Assembly: GCF_000004825.1 (NCBI RefSeq)
Contig: NW_008805073.1
Location: forward strand, 124,001 to 188,000
Length of the DNA stretch: 64,000 nucleotides
From: Heterostelium album PN500
Lineage: Eukaryota > Evosea > Eumycetozoa > Acytosteliales > Acytosteliaceae
Direction: 5' to 3'
Position 1 is the first letter of the stretch; every line of letters starts with the position of its first letter. Positions 23,017-35,904 of this stretch are shown piece by piece. The position numbers and the translations under genes are program-made. The notes under the pieces were generated by a model. The model searched no databases. It saw only the letters and a program-made list of their open reading frames with translations, and had not been told where the DNA came from.

Positions 23017-25047
23017 TTGTATAATTTGACCAAACTAACTACATCGATTGACCTCGATCAGGCTGATCACAAACTCATTGCCAACTGTTATTTGACGCCG
23101 AACCTTACTATATCATTCCATCACTCTTTCTTTCCTCCATTCACATGAAAGAATCATTTGTCAAATTATGATAAACCACAAATTAATTAATACTTTAATT
23201 AAATAATTCATTGTTTAGCAGTTGTCTTGTTAACAATATATTAAATGAAAACAAATATTTGTTTTTAATTGTGTACAATTTTTTTTTTTTTTTGATTAAT
23301 TTTTAATTTAAACAAATATTGAAAATGTCTTGATTTTAAGGAATGATCCAAAAGAATATTCTTCTGAATTTATTTAAATGATAATGATTGGTTCAAATCA
23401 ATTTATTCGTTACATATAGAATGAATAAACTTATCCAGACTTTAGGAAAGTTATAACTATCAAACTTTCCCAATAAACATATGTCCAATCAAACCTTGGT
23501 TGTAAATTTTTTAAAAATTACAAAGATTTTTATTTTTGTTGCAGTTATTTTTTTAAAGTATTAATAATCTGATTAATATAATAAGTAAAATTACTTTAAC
23601 TACTTTTCATAATGATCTGATAATAAATCTAACTACAAACTGAAAAAGTCTTTAGAATTTTTAAAAAAGGTAAAGTATTACGATCAAGATTCTATGGAAA
23701 TATACTTATTAGGAGTAGTTGTAATATAATTTAATTATATGAATAGAAAATAATTTATATGATATTTAAAAAATTATAGATCTTATATTAGATTTAAAAA
23801 AAAACTTTTTAATTTATTTGTTTTTTTTTAGATATTTTTTAAAAAATTGAATGGATAAAATAATGGATTGATAAATATATAATGAGATGTGCTGTGAGTG
23901 TGTATTTATAAATAAATTCAAATTCATTACCCCACATATATATATATAAGCACAATCTTAAAAAAATCAATGTTTTTCAAGTATAATCATTTTTTTTGAA
24001 AACATCACCATGTATTCCATTAAAAGGTGGGTTGAATTGAAATGAGAAGAGTTGAGAATGTCTGTGTATAAGTGAATGTGTAGTGTTTTTATTTATGAAT
24101 TCAACTGACCACCCTCCTCTATTATTAATATTATCATGTTCATATGAATTCAGAGTTTTGAGCAGCACTGATGTTTCTGTTGTTGACTGGAGTGAATAGT
24201 TATAGTAGTATTAATAGTTATATATAAACCAAATCATCTCTAGTCATATAATAATACTATCATAAAAAAACAATTATTTTTTTAAAAAATACTCTTACCT
24301 ATTTAAATATAGAATGAATTTTCAAATTTTCAAATAGTCACAAGAGGTAGGAGTTGGAGAATGAGTGAGTGAGGAAGTGAAAAACAAAGATTCTTTTTTT
24401 CTTTTGTGGTTTGTTTTTCAAGTCAATTGAATTGTAGTGAGAGTGGTAGTGGGTAGAATTAAGTTGATTGATTTAATCAGTGCTATATCATACCATTTCA
24501 TACATGTATGATTCAATTTTGAAATTTTATAAGTTACAAAAGTACTGTTTTTTTAAAAAATTATTATAACTTATAAATTGGTAATACTAACTATACTATA
24601 CTATATAGATATAAATATTAAATATTTATAAAATTGATTGTTGATATTAAATTCAGTTGAAAACAATTTAATATTTTTAATTATCTATTTTGGATAAATA
24701 AACAAATCAAAAAATAAAAAACTTTAACAACATAGAACAAACCAGTACAATATCAGTTAATAATAGGTTGGATTGGACCAATCCTTTGTGAATTGAACTT
24801 ACTCGTTTGAATATCTTTTATACCAAAAAGATATTAATAAATATATTTAAAGACGAAACCTCAACTTAAATAAATTCAATTCATTTCATATTCATTCTAT
24901 TTATTCGATTAAGTTTTTATTTCCTTTACATTTATAAATTTATTATAAATAATTTATTCCAAAAAAATAAATAATAATTAACTAAACTTTCTTTTGAAAG
25001 GAATAATAAAATAGTACCAGTATTGGAATTAATAAATTAATAAAGAT
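23017..25047. other. 2 kb AT-rich intergenic region
   Basis: No exon was recognised. The block at about 23994-24190 is less AT-rich, with a C-rich segment near 24110 (CCACCCTCCTC), and may be a promoter element. Another G-rich stretch, GAGTGAGTGAGGAAG, is near 24363. The open frames there look like chance. Confidence 0.4.
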
Positions 25048-25380
25048 ATGAAGGAATCAACTCATAAAGTATTGAAGAGAAAACAAAAATTTAGGTTCAA
25101 AGAGATCAAAGAAGCTTTATATAATCATGAGTACTCGACCTATTTGATCAGTGTCAACGAACGATGCTGTCTGTGTGGTGAAAACAGTAACAACCACGAT
25201 ACCTACTACCTCTTGAAATGCCACATACTTTGCAATCGATGCTTTATGGCAAAACAAAGAGATATCCGTAAGAAAGAAGTTCAAGAAAGAATTCAATACA
25301 ACGCACGTGAACGTATCCGTCAAATGAATGCTAGACTCTTTTTTCAACGTTACCCTCAATTTAATACTATTCATCAATAG
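25048..25380 (+). CDS. Small Cys-rich, probably zinc-binding protein
   Basis: A single exon encodes 110 residues. After a basic, Lys-rich N-terminus (HKVLKRKQKFRFKEIK) there is CCLCGENSN, then CHILCNRC about 24 residues later. Two CxxC pairs with an additional Cys/His could hold one zinc ion in a treble-clef or RING-like half. The C-terminal third is a charged helix (RDIRKKEVQERIQYNARERIR) suited to nucleic-acid or protein contact. It has no recognised family. Codon use and lower AT content relative to the flanks support a real gene. Confidence 0.65.
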   Translation: MKESTHKVLKRKQKFRFKEIKEALYNHEYSTYLISVNERCCLCGENSNNHDTYYLLKCHILCNRCFMAKQRDIRKKEVQERIQYNARERIRQMNARLFFQRYPQFNTIHQ

Positions 25381-25707
25381 TTATTAAAGAGTCTATTAAT
25401 CAATCAACCAGTCAGTCGTTTTTTTTTCCAAATCAACACAATACAATCTAATTTGTTAAACAAACATTTTTGTCCTTTTCGAAAAGAACATTAATCTAAT
25501 CTGTAAATAATATAATAATAATACAATAATATAATATTACAAATTTTCACATAAATTGTTTTTAATCAATAAAAATATTAATATTTTTTTAAAAAAAAAA
25601 AAAGTAAATTGTTTTGAGATCACTCGATTGTGATTTAAATTAATTAATAATATTGATGTTCAAAAAAACAATTTAATTAAATTTAAAATTATTTTTTATT
25701 AATATAT
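25381..25707. other. Short intergenic spacer
   Basis: 327 bases, AT-rich, between two plus-strand genes. It presumably holds the promoter of prolyl oligopeptidase. No distinct element seen. Confidence 0.35.
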
Positions 25708-28092
25708 ATGTTTAAAAGAACACAGTTTTTACAAAGAGTAGTAGCACAAAATTTTAATAAATCTTACAGTTTATTTAATAATCATAAAATGACATTAAAT
25801 TATCCAAAGATCAGACGTGATGATAGTGTTTCAGACACATTCAAAAGAACAAATGGTTCTGAACAAATTGTAAAGGATCCATATCGTTGGTTAGAAGATC
25901 AAAACTCTGAAGAAACAAAGGTTAGTAGTAACAAGTACAACTACAAAATAATATAATATCTATATAATATTAATTAACACACAAATGATTCGCGCCATAT
26001 AGAAATTTGTAAAAGAACAGAATCAAGTAACAAGATCATACATTGGCTCTGGTGAGGACAATATATCGGTGGAGTTAGAGAAGGAATTGCTGGAGAAGAT
26101 CAACTATCCAAAGACTAGTTTCTATCGTAGAAGAGGCGATCGTTTATTCTTTGATAGAAATCCAGGACTCTTGAATCAAGCGATCATCTACATGGCAGAT
26201 GCCAACCAGCCCGACAAAGAGTATGTACTGCTCGATCCAAATCAATTCTCACCGGATGGAACTTGGTCGTTGAGCACTATGACCATCTCTGACTCTGGTC
26301 GTCTTCTTGCCTATGGTTACAGCAAGTCCGGATCGGATTGGGTGACATTGAAAATCGTGCGTATTCCAGAGAAAATCGACGATCCCGTAGTGATCCTTGA
26401 AGACCAGCTGGAGTGGATCAAATTCTCTTCGCCAGTGTTCAACAAAGATGAATCGGGATTCATCTACAGTCGATTCCCTCAGCCTGCAGATGACACTCAC
26501 GATAAGGGTACTGAGACCGACCAGAACATCAACAACAAATGCTACTTCCACAAGATTGGCGATCCCCAAGAGAAAGACCTTTTGGTGTACTCTGACGAAG
26601 CGAATCCACAGTATATGTTTGGCTGTGAGTTCACCGATGACTTTGAAACACTGATGGTTTGCATTAGCAAAGATTGCAATCCCGAGATCAACATGACACT
26701 CATCACCAACTTTGACGAGGTGATCAACGGCAAAGAACAGCATTTCAAAAAAGTCAAATTGATCACTGATTTCTCAGCAAGCTACAGCTATATCACTAGC
26801 GTTGGCGATCGTTTCTGGTTCCACACCAATTTGCACTCACCAAACAACCAAATTATTTCGATACAGGTGCCAAAGAGTGAAGGTGTAGCACTCGATGTAA
26901 AGACTATCATTCCTGAGCGTGACTATCTTTGTCAGTATGCCGGAAGTGCATTGAATAAGATCTATGTTAGCTATCTCAAAGATGTCCAGGAATCGATTCA
27001 CGTTTTCGATATGGAAGGTAAATTCCTACATCAAATCGAACTCCCAGGTCCCGGTTCACTCGCCGGCTTCGGACCATCCAAACTTCATAACCACATCTAT
27101 TTTGTTTTCCATTCTTTCATCTACCCAGATACCATCTTCTACGTCGATGCCAACCAAGATAAAGCTGTATTATTTAAGGAACCACAAATCAGTATGTAAT
27201 TACATTAATCTTTACATTCGAAATGATATTAAACTAATATATTTTTCAAAAAGAAAATTTCAATAGCGCAGATTATGTTTGTAAACAAGAATTCTTCAAT
27301 TCAAAAGATGGAACTAGAATACCAATGTTTATCGTTCACCGTAAGGATTTGGTGTTGAATGGCGATGCTCCAACTTTCCTGACTGCCTATGGTGGATTCG
27401 AATATTCCTATGAACCATACTTCTCGCCAAGCTTCATTTTCTTTGTCGATAAATTCAAGGGTGTGTTTGTGGTGGCCAACATCAGAGGTGGTGGTGAATA
27501 CGGTAAGAAATGGCACGAAGGTGGATCGCTACTCAATAAACAAAACTGTTTCGACGACTTTGCTGCAGCCGCTCAATTCCTGTTCGACAAGAACTACACC
27601 AAGACCTCGAAACTAACGGTCAACGGTGGTTCGAATGGTGGTCTGCTCGTTGGTGCCTCGGTAAACCAACGTCCGGATCTCTTTGGTTGCTGTATTGCCG
27701 ATGTCGGTGTTATGGACATGCTTCGTTTCCACAAGTTCACCATTGGCAGTCACTGGTGTAGCGACTACGGTTGCAGTGAGGATCCAAAGTATTTCGATAC
27801 ACTCTATGGCTACTCGCCGCTGCATAACGTCGCCGGCGACAAACCTTATCCAGCCACTCTCTTGCTAACGGGTGATCATGACGATCGTGTCATTCCAGCA
27901 CACTCTTACAAATACATCTCTGAACTTCAACATCAACGTGGTGGCAAACCAGACCAATCCAAACCACTGTTGATCTTGATCGATGAGAAAGCTGGACACG
28001 GTGCTGGCAAACCACTTACTAAACGTGTCAAAGAGTTCGTTACCAAACTCAACTTTATTGCTAAATCAACTAATTCCAATCCAATTCTTTAA
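25708..28092 (+). CDS. dpoA: Prolyl oligopeptidase (S9A serine peptidase)
   Basis: Three exons (25708..25920, 26003..27191, 27254..28092) encode 746 residues. The enzyme cleaves short peptides after proline. In D. discoideum its homologue influences inositol phosphate levels and lithium sensitivity. An N-terminal segment YPKIRRDDSVSDTF...DPYRWLEDQNSEETK is the family start. A seven-blade propeller occupies the middle, and the alpha/beta hydrolase domain carries GGSNGG with the nucleophile Ser at about 594, the Asp within DHDDR (675-679) and His716 in KAGHGAG. The exon 3 acceptor was placed at 27253 rather than at the TAG at 27264-27266, because only this keeps frame. About 27 residues precede an internal Met at MTLNYPK. 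They are basic and Ser/Asn-rich with no acidic residue, which could be a mitochondrial leader. Otherwise length and motifs are canonical. Confidence 0.95.
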
Positions 28093-28324
28093 GAGCAATC
28101 AACCAACTGACACATTATAATATGAATTACATTTTAAATGTTACACTTTTAAAATTGTAGAAAATAAACCTACTCACTTTTTTTTTTTAATTTTAAATTA
28201 ACTAATCTATGAGTATTATTATAATCATTATTATTGTTATTATTATTGTTGTCGTTGTTGTTCATCTTTTATACACTTTAGTTGAATATTTGTTTGATCA
28301 ACAACCAAATTATAATTTTTATTA
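28093..28324. other. Spacer after prolyl oligopeptidase
   Basis: AT-rich 3' flank with ATT/GTT microsatellite near 28209-28262. No gene. Confidence 0.35.
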
Positions 28325-28677
28325 TACCAATCAACGTTGCCAAATACAATACAAGAGTTTTCTATATCTGAAGATGATAAAGAAGAGATAAAAGTTGGTC
28401 TGGAAAAGCTATTTAAAAGTGATATTCTTCATCACATCAAAAATTGACATTATATGCAACGAAACTTCCACAAACTCGAATGCCCAACAATGTTGAGCTC
28501 GATCTACAGACTGGAGGTGATTGTGCTATCTGGTTACGAAGAGTTGACAAACATCATTTTCTCTTCTTCAGAGAAGAACCAAACTTCTATCAGCTATCAT
28601 CGACGAATCACAAATTCCTAAAATCCTTTCATTTTACAAATCAAAACTCTTGGCTTACCCTCTATTCACCTCCATAA
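28325..28677 (+). pseudogene. Truncated F-box/FNIP pseudogene (3' fragment)
   Basis: This segment matches the last ~390 bases of the intact F-box gene that ends at 30737. Both contain CCAAATACAATACAAGAG, both have a GAAAAGC...AGTGATATTCTTC stretch, and both end in a block reading LPQxRxPNNV...WLRRxDxHHxLFF. The copy is disrupted by frame changes and stops in its first half and keeps only the C-terminal 77 codons open (28444-28677). The F-box and most repeats are missing. It lies just upstream of its intact paralogue in the same orientation, so unequal crossing-over of a tandem array is the likely source. Confidence 0.8.
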
Positions 28678-28964
28678 CTGTATACAAACATTAATGTAGA
28701 TAAACCAACAAACTATTATCAATAAACATAAACTTTTATTACTTTTGTTTGATTCCATTGAAAAAGAGAAAAATTAAAAAATTTGGATCAATGAATAGAA
28801 TTAATCACTTTAATTCTATGTATTCTTTTATTCATAAAAGATCTAGATTTATTAACACTCATCCTCATGATACTAATAGTTCTAATAAATCACATTGAAA
28901 TAAATTGTTTTTTTCAAAAATTGGCGCAAACTTTTTAACATTCAGTCTTTAAACCTTATAAAAG

Positions 28965-30737
28965 ATGAACAAGAATAATGACTATCATAACTCTCATAGA
29001 TTAGTTAATTTATCACACTTGCTCTTATCAAAGATTATTAATTATTTAGATGACAATGTAGATAGAATCTGTTTCACTTTGGTGTGCAAAAGATGGTTCA
29101 ATGAAAAACATGGTTACATATCTTTTAGAAATGATCATATTCATAGAATAATCAGTGATAAAGATAAGAATAAAATATTTTTAAACTCATTTAAATCAAT
29201 TTACATCGATTCAATCAACAGAAAGAATGATCTCGAACTTGTAGTTGGTAATGATCAATCACCTCATAATTATCATATGACCTCAGGTAAGATAAATATA
29301 TATCTCAAAAAAAATAGTAAAACTAAATAAAAATGATGATCACTAATCATATTCAATCAAAATCAATCATTCTTAGAAAAACTTTTAGAAATGAACGAGA
29401 TTCCTTCAAATGTTTGTTCAATTTCATTTTCATTTCGCTCTGATTATCCCTATTTGGAAGAACTATATCGATTGATATCTCAATCCAATGTTACTATTCT
29501 ATCAGGGTGTCAAACATTAAGATATAGATTCCCAGAGAATCTTATATCTCTGTCACTCAAAGGCGAGTTTGATGAACTATTACCAGGATATCTTCCACCA
29601 CATTTGAAATGTCTGAACCTTCAGAAAACAATAATCAACAAACCAATCAAAGTGGGTGTACTTCCAAACACATTGGAGAAACTTTCTTTTCCTCATTCAT
29701 ATCAACATCCACTTGAACCAGGTGTATTGCCATTATCTTTAAAATCACTGGAATATTTTGGCAATCGAATTCTAGAAGTTGGATCATTACCACCAAATCT
29801 CGAAGAATTCGAATACTATGGTAGCAATGATCATCAAATCCTTGATGGTACTTTACCATTGACACTTCGCAAATTGACAGGATCGTTATCATGGATTCCA
29901 CAAATCAAGTTGCTTTCCAATCTTCAATCTTTAAAATTTTGTAGTGGAATGTTTGACAATCAAATACTTTATTTACATTATCTTCCATCTTCTCTCACCG
30001 ATTTGGTGGTAACATTAGGAGTATTAAGATCAACGATGCCACCAACAATCAAACGACTCGACATTGTCAATGCATTGTATGATATCGATGAGATATTCAA
30101 GGATCGATCACAATATCAATTCGATTATCTGCGAATCAATGCATACAAAAGATATGAATTACTCGATCATTTGAAAATCAAAGAATTGGAACTTGATGTG
30201 AGATATGGACTGTCGAATGGAACAGATTCATACAGAGAAGTTCCCAATGGTATTGAAACACTTCGATTTGGATGTGGAGCAATTAAAATCATCCATGAAG
30301 TTCCGGCATCAGTTCAAACATTACATTTGGATTCAATTGAATGTCTACCAATCGATCACAGTGTTATCCTGCCAAATACAATACAAGAGTTGGCTATTTA
30401 CGAAGATGAAATCGATGAATACAATGAAGATGGTGAAGAGATAGATGTTGTTCTGGAAAAGCAATTAAACAGTGATATTCTTCCTTCATCACTTCAAAAG
30501 TTGACTTTATATGCACTGAGACTTCCCCAACCTCGAATACCCAACAATGTTGTATTCGATCTACAATCGGGAGGTTATGGCGGTACTGCTTGGCTACGAA
30601 GACTTGACGAACATCACTATCTCTTCTTCAGTGAAGAACCAAACTTTGTATCAGCGATCGTTCATGAATCTCAGATTCCTAAACTCTTTGCTTTTTACGA
30701 ATCAAATCTCTTGGATTACACTCCTCGTTGGAGTTAA
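28965..30737 (+). CDS. F-box protein with FNIP-type repeats, paralogue
   Basis: Two exons (28965..29286, 29377..30737) encode 560 residues. The F-box at about 14-52 reads VNLSHLLLSKIINYLDDNVD and then FTLVCKRWFNEKHG, nearly the same as in the gene at 5999, including the phase-1 intron position. FNIP-like repeats fill the rest, with phrases such as LEPGVLPLSLKSLEYFG and IKVGVLPNTLEKLSF. It is presumably a substrate receptor for an SCF ubiquitin ligase. It is preceded by a broken tandem copy and converges with the GNAT gene, with 82 nt between the two stops. Confidence 0.87.
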
Positions 30738-30819
30738 TTAAAATCAAAACATAATAAATAAATAAATATTTTAATTAACTTAAAGATAACTTATCTAAAT
30801 TAAACATTAATTTATTCCA

Positions 30820-31494
30820 TTAAAGAAATGACTCCATTATGATATAATCATATCCATTTTTGTTCCATGAAGAACCAGTAGTTTTGAATCCAAAGTTGTT
30901 GTAAAAAGGTGATTTGGCAGACCTAGCATTACACCATAGTCTTTTACAACCCATCTGCTTCGCTTGTTCCACTGTAAAAAACATCAATTTAGAGCCATAA
31001 CCTTTTCTTTGGTATTGCTCTAGTGTTGCAAACTATAGTTATAATAATATTAGGAACATATTAATATATTTTTTAATTATTATTAGAAAACTATAATAAC
31101 AACTAAATTTATTTACTTTTCTAAATTGAACATCACCATCTTTTAAATTTGTTAAAACTAAAGAAATGACGGAAATCAATATCTTATTATCACCGGATTT
31201 AAGGTGTAGACCAAAGTGTATCGAATCTGGATCGGTATCCATCTTTATGAAATCGAATGGCATTTCTGGATACATTACAATGTGTCTTATATTCCATGCT
31301 CTGTTGTTTGATGTATCAAATCAAAATGAATATTACCAAACTTATAAGCTATCAATTCACTAGTCTATAGATGCTTACTGATCCTCATTTATTCTTTCGA
31401 TTACTATTTCCTCATTACTACTACTTGTGGTACTCAGTTGATCGATTGTGGATTCTACCACTTTCTCTTGTTCAAATGATGTTGTTGATATCAT
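30820..31494 (-). CDS. GNAT-family N-acetyltransferase
   Basis: Three exons, complement(30820..31032, 31117..31300, 31379..31494), encode 170 residues, about the size of a single GNAT domain. The acetyl-CoA-binding motif A is at 108-113 (QRKGYG, in EQYQRKGYGSKLM). It is followed by a motif-B-like block with ARSAKSPFYNNFGFKTTG, the usual A-x-x-FYxxxGF pattern. The N-terminal 40 residues are Ser/Glu/Thr-rich. These enzymes transfer acetyl from acetyl-CoA to an amine. The substrate cannot be told from the sequence. Introns are phases 2 and 0 and all GT-AG. Confidence 0.87.
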
Positions 31495-31760
31495 GATATG
31501 ATAATTGACACTAAATATTACTTATTTTACTATTTTTACAAATATTATACTATTAAAAGGTTTGTTGTTATAAGATATAATAAATAAATAAATATATATA
31601 TATATCTAAATGTTTGTATTGAATGACAATTTAAAGTTTTTTCTAAAAAAAAAATAAAAATAAAAATAAAAAGAATTGATTATAAGGTGGTGTGGTTATA
31701 AGATAGATTGTTTGACGTCATACTTATATACATATTTATGATTTCAATATCATATCATAT

Positions 31761-32626
31761 TTAATAATAATGTTTATTTGTATTTCTACCTGTTAAATCG
31801 TCAGTCTTATTCTTTACCCAACCAATCATTGCTTTAAGACTGCTTGTTGTATTCTTCTTTCTAGAGTATTCGTTGTCTACACCAATAATACGATCTATTC
31901 AAATATGATAATAATCATTTATTAGTATTTTATATTCACAATGTTATGCTCTTGATTGCTATTTAATTGATTGTATACTTACTTCCTGATGAGAATGGTA
32001 GAGCACTGTCGTTTGCTGATAATGATACAAAGAAAATGAATGGAACTAACCATACGAAAAATACAAATACTGAGATGATCTCTGAGAAGGGGAACCAATT
32101 CGATCTGAAAAACATAAACCACCAACAATGACTAACAATCATTGTAACTTTGTTTTGTTTTTAAAGAAAAAAAAGAAGAACACGTTAATAAACAAATGAA
32201 CCAATGAATGATAAAGACAATGATATGTATTATTTATAAGTACATACTTATACTAATGATAAACTTAACACTTGTTAGAGTTACAAATGGAAACTCTGAG
32301 AGTAAGGTAAAGTATGAACCATGACTGATCAACGATAGCAATATACAGATGAAATCGACATTTTCAAATATTCCAAACAATATTAACATGCTCATAATAG
32401 ACTATATAATTTTATTTTATTTTTAGATAGAATAATATTAGAATACCAAAGATTTGATTTTATATCATGATATACATACAATTATAGTATATCTAATGAT
32501 TCTCTTTGCGATTGAAGCATGTTCTTCCACCAACTCTGCAAAATAATATAATCCACATGCTAAACATATTATACCAAACAAAAAGCCTAATATATAAAGC
32601 ATAAACACTAATAGTGATAAAAACAT
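31761..32626 (-). CDS. tex261: TEX261/SVP26 family ER-Golgi membrane protein
   Basis: Four exons, complement(31761..31894, 31983..32147, 32248..32401, 32480..32626), encode 199 residues (human TEX261 is 196). The family acts as a COPII cargo adaptor for certain glycosyltransferases. Recognisable blocks: GLYYFAELVEEHASIAKRIIRY, then FPFVTLTS followed by a helix, NWFPFSEI...VWLVPFIFFVSLSANDSALP, all aligning with TEX261 from memory. The third exon was extended upstream of an attractive TTTTTCAG because VSHCWWFMFFRSNW aligns without gaps to the mammalian helix. It has about four hydrophobic helices and a basic C-terminal tail. Confidence 0.9.
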
Positions 32627-33757
32627 GTTTCTTTTTAACTATCTATATATACTATTGATAGTATTATATATCTATACTATCAATCTAAATCTTTAATCTT
32701 GGTTTAGTTTTTCTCTTTTTTTTTTGTATTTTTTATTTTTTTTTGAAAAAAAAAAACAAATATAAATAAAATAATAAATTATTATAATAATATGTATATA
32801 TTTATGTTTTATTGTTTATTATATATTGATTGATTGATAAGTCAGTAGATGTAAATTAATGATGATTCATTATACTTTGGCTTTAAAAAAAGATCTGTCT
32901 CAGGCACTTCATGAAGTTCAATGAAAAAAGTGAAAAACTTGAAACTCACACACCCACGAGATATCTTCTCATAGTAAGCATATCTGTTTGTATCCTTTAT
33001 CTCTATCTATATTTGATTTGCTGATAATCGATAGAATAACAGTAATCCATACATATATCGATAAGTCATGTCTCAGATGATTGTAGGTTCATCAAATTTA
33101 TACATCACCACTCTATCTCATAGATTTGATTTTTTTAATATGGGCGTTCATAGTAATTTTGATAATAAGCAAAACACAAACATTAAATAATAATAGAATA
33201 GACAACAACAACACAGAAGCAATAGAACAACAATAATAGAATAATAATAGTAGAAAAGTTAATAATACTAGTTAGTTATATCAAGAAATATTCAATTAAA
33301 TAATTTAGAAATTAAAGATTAAACAAAAACATCAACAACAACAACAACAACAGCACAGAAATACAATTTGGATAAATGTTAATGGAATGATAAACGAATG
33401 ATTAAGATGATATGAAACAAAGTTTAATAGATTAGATTAGATTCAATTTGATTCGATATTCTTTAGAGAACAAATAAACATATTAGAATCAAAAATGTGA
33501 ACATACTTATAATAACGACAATAATAATAATACGATAATAACGATAATAATAGTATTCATAGATAATAGATATAGAATTGATAATGAAGAGTTTATAGAT
33601 AAACAGATTAATAAGAATCATATTGTTTGACAGATAAGAGTGGTGATGACTAAACAAAAACAACAAAACATTATCAATAAGTTTAAAATATTCAAAATAA
33701 TATATATATTAATATAAATCATTATGTGTTGAATTGTTATTATTATTATTATTATAG
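32627..33757. promoter_or_regulatory. Divergent promoter region of tex261 and cct7, including the unplaced first cct7 exon
   Basis: 1.1 kb of AT-rich DNA. The first coding exon of cct7 must lie here or be only a start codon. A possible piece is ATG-ATT followed by GTAGGT at 33077-33082 (or from the ATG at 33068), which would supply an in-frame MSQMI or MI start. Otherwise only A/T tracts and AAC repeats are seen. Confidence 0.35.
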
Positions 33758-35410
33758 AAACCACCTATTATCCTCTTGAAAGAGGGAACAGATACATCAC
33801 AAGGTGTACCACAATTGATTAGTAATATAAATGCATGTTGTGCGATCGTAGATACAGTCAGAACAACATTAGGACCACGTGGTATGGACAAGTTGGTTTA
33901 TCAATCAGAGAAGAATGTCACCATCTCTAATGACGGTGCAACAGTGATGAAGTTGTTGGATATCGTTCATCCAGCCGCCAGAACACTGGTCGACATTGCA
34001 AAGTCACAGGACAGCGAAGTCGGTGACGGAACTACCTCTGTCGTCGTCATGGCTGGCGAGTTCCTCAAGGCGGCCAAGCCATTCATCGAAGAGGGAATTC
34101 ACCCACAGATCATCATCAGAGCATATAGATCGGCATGCGAACTCGCCAAACAAAAGATTCGTGAGCTCTCTGTCGACATCAAGTCGGAGGACATGCGTGA
34201 GTTCCTCGAGAAGTGCGCATCGACCGCAATGAACTCCAAGCTCATCTCTTCACACAAGGACTTCTTCTCAAAGATGGTTGTCGACGCCGTTCAACTGCTC
34301 GACGACTCTATCGATTTGGACATGATTGGAATCAAGAAGGAGTCTGGTGGTGGTATGGAAGATACCATCTTTGTCGCCGGTGCCGCCTTCAAGCGTACCT
34401 TTTTCTATGCCGGTTTCGAGCAACAACCAAAGCACATTGAGAATCCAAAGATTCTTTGTTTGAACAACGAGCTTGAGCTCAAGGCAGAGAAGGACAACGC
34501 CGAGATCCGTATCTCTGATCCAACTAAATATCAGGCGTTGGTCAACGCCGAGTGGAAGTTGTTCTACGACAAGCTCGAGTCGATCCACGCTTCCGGTGCC
34601 AATGTCATCTTGTCGCGTCTCGCCATCGGTGATTTGGCCACTCAGTATTTCGCCGACAAGAAGATGTTCTGCGCTGGACGTGTCCCAGAGGACGACATCA
34701 AGCGTGTCTGTCGTGCCACCGGTGCTGTCATCCAAACCACCGTTTCCAATATCATTCCAACTGTAATCGGAAGTTGCGATTTGTTCGAGGAGCGTCAAGT
34801 CGGTGGAAATCGTTACAATATGTTTACAGGCTGCAAGAAGACACAGACCGCCACTATCATTCTCAGAGGTGGAGGAGAGCAATTCATCGATGAAGCCGAG
34901 CGTTCGTTGCACGATTCCATTATGATTGTGCGTCGTGCTCGTAAGCATCGTTCTGTCGTGGCCGGTGGTGGTGCCACCGAGATGGAACTCAGCAAATACC
35001 TCAGAGATCACGCTCTCACCATCGAGGGTAAGCGTCAATTGTTGATTACAGCCTACGCCAAGGCAATGGAGGTGATTCCACGTCAGATCTCTGACAATGC
35101 CGGTTTCGACTCGACCGACATTCTCAACCAACTTCGTCAGAAACACTCTCAGGGTGAAAAGTGGTACGGTGTCGACATTGTAAATGAAGGAATCTGTGAC
35201 ACCTACAAATCCGCAGTCTGGGAGCCAACCATTGTTAAATTGAATTCGATCACCGCCGCCACTGAAGCCGCCTGTTTGATTCTCTCTGTAGATGAAACCG
35301 TTTCCAACAACCAAAGTGAACAAGCTCAAGCCGGTCCAAATATAGATCCAAGAACCCGTGCTGCTCTCGGTCGTGGTGGTGGAGTCAGTGCCATGAGAGG
35401 TAGAAGATAA
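33758..35410 (+). CDS. cct7: T-complex protein 1 subunit eta (CCT7), 5' end incomplete
   Basis: The main exon starts after a TAG acceptor at 33757 with [20 protein letters not shown] and runs 550 codons to 35410. Eta is one of eight subunits of the cytosolic chaperonin that folds actin and tubulin with ATP. Family blocks are clear: [97 protein letters not shown] and the Gly/Arg-rich tail [12 protein letters not shown]. Only the first few residues are missing, since the eta subunit normally begins within a handful of residues of this point. Codon use is the most GC-rich in the window, in line with high expression. A 353-codon antisense ORF across it is a by-product of codon bias. Confidence 0.96.
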   Translation, partial: KPPIILLKEGTDTSQGVPQLISNINACCAIVDTVRTTLGPRGMDKLVYQSEKNVTISNDGATVMKLLDIVHPAARTLVDIAKSQDSEVGDGTTSVVVMAGEFLKAAKPFIEEGIHPQIIIRAYRSACELAKQKIRELSVDIKSEDMREFLEKCASTAMNSKLISSHKDFFSKMVVDAVQLLDDSIDLDMIGIKKESGGGMEDTIFVAGAAFKRTFFYAGFEQQPKHIENPKILCLNNELELKAEKDNAEIRISDPTKYQALVNAEWKLFYDKLESIHASGANVILSRLAIGDLATQYFADKKMFCAGRVPEDDIKRVCRATGAVIQTTVSNIIPTVIGSCDLFEERQVGGNRYNMFTGCKKTQTATIILRGGGEQFIDEAERSLHDSIMIVRRARKHRSVVAGGGATEMELSKYLRDHALTIEGKRQLLITAYAKAMEVIPRQISDNAGFDSTDILNQLRQKHSQGEKWYGVDIVNEGICDTYKSAVWEPTIVKLNSITAATEAACLILSVDETVSNNQSEQAQAGPNIDPRTRAALGRGGGVSAMRGRR

Positions 35411-35904
35411 ATTTATTTAAAGAACAAAACCAAAAAAAAACAAAACAAAACCCAAAAATAGCAAAATAAAACAATCCAGCCCATATAAAACCAAACAAAC
35501 TAACCTGATATATCCCCACTGAAAAAAATAATCAAAAGACTTTATTTTAGATCTTTTAAATGATAAAATAACTGTAAAGTAAATAAATAATACAAAAGAT
35601 TTTAAATATATTTGATTTCAATACCCTTTTATTTTTTATCCAAAAACCTTTCCAGCCAGCGTTTTCAAATTTGATACTTCCACTTCAATAATTATGAAAT
35701 GTTTCTTTTCTACGATTGAATAAAAATCATAATTTATAATAATAGTATTTACAAGATTTTATTTATTACTTTTGTTTTTATATATCTTCAATGATTTACA
35801 AGTTAAATAATAGTGAAAGTGTGAGGTTTGTTTGTTTGTTGATGATGATTTTGTTTGTCGTAGTTGATTTATGTCGTTACATGATAATATGGAATGTGAT
35901 AAGA
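35411..35904. terminator. Convergent 3' flanks of cct7 and rad1
   Basis: 494 bases, AT-rich with AATAAA-like strings (for example about 35719). No gene seen. Confidence 0.35.

Noticed and set aside
27264-27266. TAG acceptor for the last exon of prolyl oligopeptidase
   Set aside because: It gives the wrong phase. The acceptor at 27253 keeps the frame into the conserved catalytic domain.
32101-32110. TTTTTCAG acceptor in tex261 intron 2
   Set aside because: Using it would drop ~16 residues and break the frame. The upstream AAAG acceptor gives a gap-free match to TEX261.
34268-35329. 353-codon ORF antisense to cct7
   Set aside because: It mirrors the codon bias of the strongly expressed chaperonin gene. 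It has no recognisable motifs, and cct7 is certain.
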